Assembly: GCA_001247695.2 (NCBI GenBank)
Contig: LGRX02009844.1
Coordinates: forward strand, 1-21,635
DNA: 21,635 nucleotides
From: Cymbomonas tetramitiformis
Taxonomy: Eukaryota; Chlorophyta; Pyramimonadophyceae; Pyramimonadales; Pyramimonadaceae
Reading direction: 5' to 3'
The position numbers were made by a program, and so were the translations under genes. Within the stretch, counting starts at the first letter, position 1; each line of letters opens with the position of its first letter. The notes under the pieces were generated by a model. The model did not search any database and had not been told where the DNA came from. It was given only the letters and a program-made list of their open reading frames with translations. Of this stretch, positions 14,957-21,635 are shown piece by piece.

Positions 14957-16894
14957 ATGGGGGTTTTCAATTTTACACTAGCCCACAAAGCCTTTCACAT
15001 CTTGCACAACACTAAATTCTTCTCAGCAGCACAATTAAACAGAGACCTACTATACGAACTTGAAAACCTAAATATTAGAATTCTACCACAAACGGGCAGA
15101 GAAGCTAGGATAATCAAACACGAAAATAACAAAGCCATTTCGACCATACGACAATCACTGAGAACTCACCTTCCGAAAATTGATGCACATCCAACAAAGC
15201 CAAATTCTGAAAACAAAGACTGTAAATCCACCCACACTGCTTATAATCACCTCATCTCAGGCAAAGGAAAGCCTTCTTGTGAACCCCACACATATGGATA
15301 CCGCAGGAAACACTCTCATAAACAAAAGAGAATAATCCTTAAAACCAAATGCACAAACAAAATCTTTGATATTGAGAACATTTATGACGCAGATGGCAGA
15401 TGCATACTACAAAAAGCAAAACACAAAAGCGCCATGAAACAGTCAGAAGAATTAGACCGACTCGCAAAACTACAACTAGCACAACACTCTAACAATTTGA
15501 TTATAATGGGTATGAATATGAGAGGCCTCCGACACCACAAAGAAGATAAAGAAAGTTTAATCAAATTAGAAACAATCTGCAATCTTTTAAGTGACGGACG
15601 GGCTGATATAATATGTATATCAGAAACCAAGGTAAATACTGAAAACCTTGCATTAATTAAAACCCTAATGACACAAAAAGGAATCCAATTTCGCACGTCT
15701 CATGTAAATGAAAGAGCTTCCATTGGTTCCATGATCCTATGGAATCCGAAAAGTTTACCACTATCCACCTCGGTCACCACAATCGATGGAGATGCAAAGA
15801 GAGCAGTAATGACCAAATTTTCAGGAAATAACGGTTTTGAGCTCTACATAGCCAGCGGTTATATGAATGATGCTACACTAGTAGAGGAACAAGTGGAATT
15901 ATATGACACACTTACTGACTGGGCAGGGAAGGCAGGAAATAATCCAAAAAAGGCCTACGTAGAGATAGGTGACAAAAACTGTACCATTACCCCAAATCAG
16001 CGGGTGTCAGGTGGAAGTTACATGTCATATCAAGAGCATGTCGAAAAGAATAAGCATCTTTTAACTTATTTCAACAATGACAGATGTTCTCTTAATGAAC
16101 TGATAATGGACCGTAATCCAAACACGGAAATTTTCACACATGTCATATCCAAAAACTCAAAAGCAAAACTCACCCATATCATGGCCAACACAACTATGGC
16201 AGAAATGACAGTTAAAACAGGATGGACGGAGGAAAACCCTTATATCATCTCCGACCACGGGATAGTATGGGCTGAATTTAAGCTCCCTCAAAACGACACC
16301 AAACCGGAGATTTCTACCGATACAACTTTGCCAACACCTAGATTTAATTGTGCCAAGGAAACCACACATGATGAGTACCCAGGGTACCCAATTAGAATGA
16401 CAAACAAAAATAAGGATACAAAAAGGAAAATAAACAGGAAAGATATTGTAGGACTTCTCGAAGCAAACGGATACAGCACAAATGAACTTGTGCACGCGTG
16501 CATCTATAAAAACAAAGCTAGAGCTGCTATCAGCACCATCAAGGGTGACACCACTGATCTCGATCTTAAACGGGATAATACTGACGGCAGCCCCATAACA
16601 GTGAGCAAGCTCATAGCTAAAAATAAAGAGACAGACAACATAGAACAATGTCTAAAACGGCACAACAAACCCAAGGAATGGTGGATTCACCTTAATAGCC
16701 CATGGCATGCAGCTCACTTACTCTCTAGAGGAAAGGGGATGTCGGAAGGTGATCTAAATTTAGGCCATAACGACAAAGATAACATCTGGCATATAGGTTC
16801 GCCTCACCTTCTGAATAAGAAAGATGTGAATGCCTATCTCAAACGACACCTTTCATTCAGCTCACTGGAAAATCACGAAATCCAACACAGATGA
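14957..16894 (+). CDS. LINE ORF, N-terminal part: APE-type endonuclease
   Basis: The frame is open from 14915, but its first 14 codons are LTR sequence, so I take the first Met inside the LINE (MGVFNFTL). Residues 1-180 are basic and unrecognised, with a probable coiled coil near 160-180. Residues about 180-440 are an endonuclease/exonuclease/phosphatase domain: N187 (MNMRGL), E223 (CISETK), GDKN at 338-341 and SDH at 432-434. This enzyme nicks target DNA to prime reverse transcription. The usual Asp in the S/T-x-x-I-D-x-I block seems to be Thr406 (LTHIMAN). The ORF ends in TGA where the reverse transcriptase frame has already opened, so this is one polyprotein split by a frameshift at about 16860-16890. 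Confidence 0.75.
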   Translation: MGVFNFTLAHKAFHILHNTKFFSAAQLNRDLLYELENLNIRILPQTGREARIIKHENNKAISTIRQSLRTHLPKIDAHPTKPNSENKDCKSTHTAYNHLISGKGKPSCEPHTYGYRRKHSHKQKRIILKTKCTNKIFDIENIYDADGRCILQKAKHKSAMKQSEELDRLAKLQLAQHSNNLIIMGMNMRGLRHHKEDKESLIKLETICNLLSDGRADIICISETKVNTENLALIKTLMTQKGIQFRTSHVNERASIGSMILWNPKSLPLSTSVTTIDGDAKRAVMTKFSGNNGFELYIASGYMNDATLVEEQVELYDTLTDWAGKAGNNPKKAYVEIGDKNCTITPNQRVSGGSYMSYQEHVEKNKHLLTYFNNDRCSLNELIMDRNPNTEIFTHVISKNSKAKLTHIMANTTMAEMTVKTGWTEENPYIISDHGIVWAEFKLPQNDTKPEISTDTTLPTPRFNCAKETTHDEYPGYPIRMTNKNKDTKRKINRKDIVGLLEANGYSTNELVHACIYKNKARAAISTIKGDTTDLDLKRDNTDGSPITVSKLIAKNKETDNIEQCLKRHNKPKEWWIHLNSPWHAAHLLSRGKGMSEGDLNLGHNDKDNIWHIGSPHLLNKKDVNAYLKRHLSFSSLENHEIQHR

Positions 16895-19800
16895 GCACAT
16901 GACCAGCTGGGATATTCTTCTACAACCCCATATGCCTGCTAAATTCTGGAACCTGTACGGATCTGAGATGCATTCGGAAAAAATAGACTGCACCGCCCAT
17001 TTATTCCAATACGCTACAGGCTGGGTGTCTTACACTGAAAGACTACATAGCACACTCGAAATGGAAAATGGATCGGAAGCAACTAGAAACGGCGGCACTG
17101 GCCTCAAGGAAATGCACCCTGACGCGACATGGGATACCCTGCACAAATTGGCACATCAGGCGGCAAGTGACGCCTTTGGCACCAAGAATCTGAACAAAAC
17201 CGGGAGGTCCGAAAAACCATCAGCAGTATCTAACTATATATACAAATGGCTAAACACAGTACGCCGCACCATCAAATATTTGGATACAAGAACTCATGTT
17301 AGCAACATTCCAAAGCAAGCCAAAAAGGCTGCCCGCACGCTACCGTTTGCCTCGCTCCAACCCAAACACAATGAAGCAGCAGCCACATGGGGATTACGAT
17401 TGCATGAAAATTATGTAATAATCAGAAATGCTTTTCAGAAAAGCAGAGACACAGACATTGAACGACGCAAACTCCGAGAAAAAGAAGCCCTGCAGCATCT
17501 TTTCTCAACTAACCTTTCGAGGTTTCTAGACACAGTCATGGGAAAGATGAAACCTACTGAAAAAGGTGCAGCCGCAACCCCAGGTAGTGATGGAAAGATA
17601 CCTGAGACAAAAACAGAAAGACTAAACACAACACTAGATGAATACAAAAATAAAAAATTATTTTCTACTAACCCGAATGAGCCAGATGAACTCCCTCAGT
17701 GGCTTACTGACATTCTCAAGGATAGCCCTAAAATTCCCGATACGGCCGCCGCGAGACTATTGACAGAAATCACGCACAAAGAACTCCAACAAGCATACTC
17801 GGACTGTGGTATCTCTACAGCACCAGGACCCTCAGGGATGAGATACTCGCAGTGGATCAAGGGCCCAGAGAATTTTCAAGAGGTTACTGTCTCACTTTTT
17901 AACCACATTCTTATAACTGGGAAATTTCCAAAGAGTGCAAAATCTGGAGTCATCCTTCCAATCCCTAAAAATCCCTCTGCACCATGTACAATAGATAATT
18001 CCAGACCCCTCACAATGTTGGAAACGGGTCTTAAACTATTTAATACAATAATTGCTAACCGTCTCAAAACAATACTTAACACCCACCCCATTCTCTTTCC
18101 CATTCAAGATGCCTTTCTTCCGAATAAAAACATAGATGACTCACTCCAAATTCTGAATGAAGTAATTTCGGATGCCAATAGATATGACAAAGACCTCCAC
18201 GTAGTTTACCTGGACCTCAAACAAGCATTTGACAGAGCTGAATTCTGGATGAGCAATCTAGCGCTCAGAAAGTTGGGACTCCCATCACAAATAATCAACA
18301 TCATCTCAGACATTACCAATGATGCCTCTAGAATGGTACTCACTGAAGAAGGCCTCACGGGTGAATGGTCCCTCGAATGTGGAGTTCCTCAGGGAGAAGT
18401 TTTGAGCCCACTAAGGTTTGTAGCCATTATGGACATTCTGGCAATTTGGTTAGCAAAAAGAGCAATCGGTGTAAACCCGACAGGAACCACATATGGATAT
18501 GAACTGAACTCGGAACGCCATAGACCAGACAAACCAGGAAATAATGTTATTCCTCCCTCCCAAAACCTATTAGAAAAGGACACCACTTTAAATATCTTTG
18601 CACGGTTCTTTTGTGATGACATCATTCTCGTGGGGAAAACTAAAGACGAAGTTCAAGACATGCTAGGTATAGTTAATGAATTTATGAGCTTCATTGGTAT
18701 TCCCATCAATGTTAAGAAATCCAAATACTCTTACAGAAAGCGCATCAAACCTCAGGGCAAAACAGTAACGCGATATGACCTGTCCGATGATTTACTCATC
18801 TCAGGGGGTCATCTAGAGCCCAATACAAATGACTCAAGTCCTTCCATTGATTCGAAATGGATACCCCCTGAGTCACCAGAATTCCTCGATTTCTCCAACA
18901 GCAAAGAGGTAAACAGATATCTCGGAGTATGGTTTGCACTAAATGGGGAATGGGACAAACAGGCGGAAATCCTTATCGAGAGACTTAAATCTACCTTAAT
19001 ATCCATCCAACTGCAACACATGACTCTACACCAGCTAAGATATGTTTTAAATGCGGTTGTAGTTCCGAGGATGGCATACCCCCTTAAAGTTTCCTCAGCA
19101 ATTGCCAACTCCTCAAAGAATGTCGCAATTGAATTAGACAAAATGATAGCTTCGTTTATAATTAGATATTTGGGCTGCCCAGTTGACACCAATCACCAAA
19201 TAATCTGGACAACAGTCTGCCAAGGCGGGTACGGTATTGATAGTGTCTTTAATGTTGTAACCGCGTCGTGTATTACTGAAACTATGAACACCCTGTGTTC
19301 TGCGGATGAACACGAATATTGGCAACACAACCACACGGACCGTATCACTGATCCCCACCGCATCTCACTATACCGTAGAAACAGCAATCTATGGCTTAAA
19401 ATAATAATTCAAAACATGAACAACGAAATGGGTAAAAATGCCATCTCGGGTTTCCCCTTATCACACTATGCAACCTACAGTCACACTAAAGACAAACGCT
19501 TTAACTGGTTTAGGCGTACAGGTCACATTATGGCAAAACTTGGATACGCTATCGACTCTAAAAATTACCCTGAAAATGAAGCGGGTGAAACCACATTAAT
19601 CACCACCCTTCCCGGACAACTCTACATGTCGAGGAATGTTACCTCCGCAATACAAAAATACAACCTCAAGCACACAGGTTCCTTTCTGACTCCCTGCGGT
19701 GGAATATTAAAAAACTGGCAAGAAAGTAAAGGCTTTTTCAGGCTGAACGGTAATAGACCCCCTGGATGGTTAACCGAAATCGAAAAGGAAATGCTTCAAA

Positions 19801-20246
19801 ACCCTGTAGATTTGGACCCACAGGCCAGATATGTCAAGAAACAATATAGAGACAACATAATTCCCCCCGACACGGGTGAATTTCATTGGAAAGGAAATGG
19901 TGACCGAAATTCCATCTCTCTCATTCACATTACCAATATTGACTCAGAGGCCATGTCAATACAATATACAGAATACAGTAACAATGCCATAAACCCTAAT
20001 GTCTTTGTCAGAATCGAAGGTACCAACAGTTTTCAATACGACTTTGAATATAGCATCACCAATGACGGTTGCATCCTAATTCCAGCAGGTTCTATTTTCG
20101 AATATAATGACCATATGGACCCGCCCTCTTCTGTCCTTGCTACAATCAGTGATATTAACTCACACTATGATTACATCTCAGACAGACAGTATGAGACCAT
20201 TATTGCCAGAATGAAAAACAAAACTGCGGAGGAAGAAAGTGAATAA
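16830..20246 (+). CDS. LINE ORF, central part: reverse transcriptase
   Basis: 1138 codons as an ORF; the first 15 or so are probably out-of-frame reading before the frameshift. RT motifs: GPSG at 333-336, GVILPIPK near 370, motif A YLDLKQAFD (D462, D468), motif B GVPQGEVLSP (518-527), motif C FFCDDIIL (D596, D597) and the downstream YLGVWF near 697. Catalytic aspartates are intact. Residues about 750-1138 are an uncharacterised linker ending in an acidic tail (EEESE). A TAA at 20244-20246 ends it, but the same frame continues acidic and serine-rich straight into RNase H, so the stop looks like a nonsense change. Confidence 0.85.
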   Translation: MPISNDTFHSAHWKITKSNTDEHMTSWDILLQPHMPAKFWNLYGSEMHSEKIDCTAHLFQYATGWVSYTERLHSTLEMENGSEATRNGGTGLKEMHPDATWDTLHKLAHQAASDAFGTKNLNKTGRSEKPSAVSNYIYKWLNTVRRTIKYLDTRTHVSNIPKQAKKAARTLPFASLQPKHNEAAATWGLRLHENYVIIRNAFQKSRDTDIERRKLREKEALQHLFSTNLSRFLDTVMGKMKPTEKGAAATPGSDGKIPETKTERLNTTLDEYKNKKLFSTNPNEPDELPQWLTDILKDSPKIPDTAAARLLTEITHKELQQAYSDCGISTAPGPSGMRYSQWIKGPENFQEVTVSLFNHILITGKFPKSAKSGVILPIPKNPSAPCTIDNSRPLTMLETGLKLFNTIIANRLKTILNTHPILFPIQDAFLPNKNIDDSLQILNEVISDANRYDKDLHVVYLDLKQAFDRAEFWMSNLALRKLGLPSQIINIISDITNDASRMVLTEEGLTGEWSLECGVPQGEVLSPLRFVAIMDILAIWLAKRAIGVNPTGTTYGYELNSERHRPDKPGNNVIPPSQNLLEKDTTLNIFARFFCDDIILVGKTKDEVQDMLGIVNEFMSFIGIPINVKKSKYSYRKRIKPQGKTVTRYDLSDDLLISGGHLEPNTNDSSPSIDSKWIPPESPEFLDFSNSKEVNRYLGVWFALNGEWDKQAEILIERLKSTLISIQLQHMTLHQLRYVLNAVVVPRMAYPLKVSSAIANSSKNVAIELDKMIASFIIRYLGCPVDTNHQIIWTTVCQGGYGIDSVFNVVTASCITETMNTLCSADEHEYWQHNHTDRITDPHRISLYRRNSNLWLKIIIQNMNNEMGKNAISGFPLSHYATYSHTKDKRFNWFRRTGHIMAKLGYAIDSKNYPENEAGETTLITTLPGQLYMSRNVTSAIQKYNLKHTGSFLTPCGGILKNWQESKGFFRLNGNRPPGWLTEIEKEMLQNPVDLDPQARYVKKQYRDNIIPPDTGEFHWKGNGDRNSISLIHITNIDSEAMSIQYTEYSNNAINPNVFVRIEGTNSFQYDFEYSITNDGCILIPAGSIFEYNDHMDPPSSVLATISDINSHYDYISDRQYETIIARMKNKTAEEESE

Positions 20247-20720
20247 TACAGCTGCCCTAGCGACTCGGAAGAAGAATCCACCCCCAACGCTGAAAAGAGC
20301 AAACAAATGGAAGATTATGATATGGCAAGCGATGGTTCCCTGTTTGCTGGAAAGAAAACAGCATGTAGTGGGGCAGCATATGCCATAAAAAACTTTGACA
20401 ACGGGATGCCACTTGTACGGAAGATGAATATCCCCCCCTCAAGAACTTTCTCCGCATCGGGGCTTCTTATTAAGGAAGATATCCAAAACCCGAGTAGCAC
20501 ATCTGCTGAAATTGCGGGACTGCGATTTCTACTCACAGAACAAAAAGAGAAACTCCTCGAATCCATTACTCCAATGGTACATGCCATCGACTCCATGGCA
20601 GCAATATCTGCTGTAACAAAGGATGGCAGGTCCATGAGTGCTCGAGACAAATTACGTGAAGCTAATCGCAGAGATGCAGGCTGTTCGCCTACTGTTAGAA
20701 GAACTTGGCTTTTACAGTGA
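20247..20720 (+). CDS. LINE ORF: N-terminal half of RNase H
   Basis: This is the same frame as the reverse transcriptase after the TAA. The first Met is at 20307 (MEDYDMASDGS). RNase H active-site residues are D9 (SDGS), E68 (STSAEIAGL) and D95 (HAIDSMAA), counted from that Met. The remaining His and Asp are in another frame (next entry), so the domain is split by a frameshift near 20650-20660. The last residues of this ORF (after SMSARDKL) are out-of-frame reading. Translation from 20307 by reinitiation is possible but not needed to explain the data. Confidence 0.68.
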   Translation, partial: YSCPSDSEEESTPNAEKSKQMEDYDMASDGSLFAGKKTACSGAAYAIKNFDNGMPLVRKMNIPPSRTFSASGLLIKEDIQNPSSTSAEIAGLRFLLTEQKEKLLESITPMVHAIDSMAAISAVTKDGRSMSARDKLREANRRDAGCSPTVRRTWLLQ

Positions 20721-21522
20721 AGGAGACCACAGTAAAATCATCCTTAAATGGATTAGGGGTCACAATAATGACAAAGTCCATGACAGAGTGGACCGTACTG
20801 CTAAAAGAGCCTCATTCAGAGGGGGTTGTTTAGACATCTCCCGCTACGACCCTGCCGAGGAACTACCCTTCTCATTATTCTTTTTTGAGGTCCCTATCTT
20901 AGGCGATATCCGTAGTCACATCAGAAGAATTCAACGACTCTCACACTATCATAACTGGAGAACTCTACGGTCACAAGGGAAGTACCTGAGAATGCTCAAC
21001 GAGAATAACACTGCCCCCACTAAAGATATTTCCAAAATAACACCTAAAGCTTTCACCGCTTCTAGAAGTAGAGAACTCCTGGGTCTTCAAGCCTCTCCAG
21101 CACGCTTATTTAAACTGGGGAAAATCGGGACTGAAAACTGCCCCTACTGCCAACAGAATACAAAATGCACCTTCGAACACATCCAACTTGAATGCCCAGG
21201 ACATAATAATAGTTTGTATAGTCTTAGAACAACCCAAGATAGCGAACTAAGGAAAATCATCGCTGAAGAAATCTCAGAAAAGCCTAAACTACTAAACCCT
21301 GGAAAAGGTACCACATACATCAAAACACAACAATCGAAACTTTTTCCACTTGCTGACCTAAGACAGGAAATGAATGAGGAATTATACTTACACGCTCTCC
21401 CGGAAGCTAGCATGTACCGTCCATCAAGTTCAAAAAAGAATACCATTGCTGTGACCGCAAAGCCCGAAGTGGACCATGTTACGGGAACAATTAAATATCC
21501 CGATTCAGAATCCCAAGTTTGA
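20638..21522 (+). CDS. LINE ORF: C-terminal half of RNase H and zinc motif
   Basis: Coding signal starts at about NYVKLIAEMQ (residue 5). WIRGHNNDKVHDRVDRTAKR (38 onward) supplies the RNase H His42 and final Asp52. Residues 167-185 form C-x2-C-x9-H-x4-C (CPYC...H...C), the zinc motif found at the C-terminus of many LINE polyproteins. The product end is lysine-rich and stops at TGA. Together with the preceding half it is a complete RNase H that would remove RNA from the cDNA hybrid. Confidence 0.75.
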   Translation: MLETNYVKLIAEMQAVRLLLEELGFYSEGDHSKIILKWIRGHNNDKVHDRVDRTAKRASFRGGCLDISRYDPAEELPFSLFFFEVPILGDIRSHIRRIQRLSHYHNWRTLRSQGKYLRMLNENNTAPTKDISKITPKAFTASRSRELLGLQASPARLFKLGKIGTENCPYCQQNTKCTFEHIQLECPGHNNSLYSLRTTQDSELRKIIAEEISEKPKLLNPGKGTTYIKTQQSKLFPLADLRQEMNEELYLHALPEASMYRPSSSKKNTIAVTAKPEVDHVTGTIKYPDSESQV

Positions 21523-21635
21523 CCTGAGGAAACCCGCTAGGGTTTTACACTTTTTGTTGATATTTTTTCGTAGAAGAAAAGTAGAGAGGATACCGAGGTA
21601 TTTTACTCGAACTTTTCCGGTTTGCTGCTGTGATA
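21523..21635 (+). other. Start of LINE 3' UTR with small hairpin
   Basis: AAACCC-GCTA-GGGTTT at 21530-21545 forms a perfect 6-bp stem with a 4-base loop just after the stop. Some LINE reverse transcriptases recognise a 3' stem-loop, but the element's true 3' end is outside the window, so this role is a guess. Confidence 0.4.

Larger units (their letters stand above)
14949..21635 (+). mobile_element. LINE retrotransposon (APE endonuclease, RT, RNase H), inserted in the LTR
   Basis: The left border is where similarity between the two LTR copies ends (14948). The element encodes, in order, endonuclease, reverse transcriptase, RNase H and a terminal zinc motif, and continues past the stop at 21522 into a probable 3' UTR that leaves the window. 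The lower GC and A-rich codon use contrast with the GC-rich retroelement before it. No ORF1-type gag is present and the 5' UTR is only about 8 bp, so the copy is probably 5' truncated. Two frameshifts and an in-frame stop show that it is dead or contains sequence errors. Confidence 0.85.

Overview
The window looks like nuclear DNA of a eukaryotic microbe, most likely an alga. It holds no ribosomal or tRNA genes and no bacterial-style operons. Most of it is nested mobile DNA: a relic of a DNA virus or virus-like element, a gag-only copia-type LTR retrotransposon, an LTR retrotransposon carrying DNA methyltransferases, and a LINE. A degenerate TTTAGGG-like telomeric stretch and the copia-type primer site fit a green-lineage alga, but the taxonomic call is an inference.

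Layout. 1-2237 (minus strand): a primase-helicase of the herpesvirus/giant-virus origin-binding-protein type, broken by two compensating homopolymer indels, and a small basic ORF. Both have the same 15-bp AT-rich motif about 20 bp before the ATG. 2243-3110: tandem hairpin repeats, a telomere-like insertion, inverted repeats and a 12-bp minisatellite. 3111-7036: an AT-rich tandem repeat of about 295 bp interrupted by a complete LTR element (3496-6854, minus strand) with 190-bp LTRs, a 5-bp target duplication, a half-tRNA-iMet type primer site and one 750-codon gag with a zinc knuckle, but no pol. 7037-10022: about 3 kb without a convincing gene, with palindromes and minisatellites. 10023-14729: the 3' part of a Ty3/gypsy-type element on the plus strand. 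It encodes a C5-cytosine methyltransferase, then a zinc-finger integrase fused to a PHD finger and a second SAM-dependent methyltransferase domain, then a polypurine tract and a 745-bp LTR. A second copy of that LTR begins with no gap and is cut off after 219 bp. 14949-21635: a LINE inserted into that second LTR, with APE-type endonuclease, reverse transcriptase, RNase H and a zinc motif, broken by two frameshifts and one in-frame stop.

The most notable system is the methyltransferase-bearing retrotransposon. It combines two different methyltransferase folds, a chromatin-reading PHD finger and an integrase, which suggests an element able to modify the DNA where it lands. Its reverse transcriptase and 5' LTR are not found in the window, so this copy is incomplete or rearranged.
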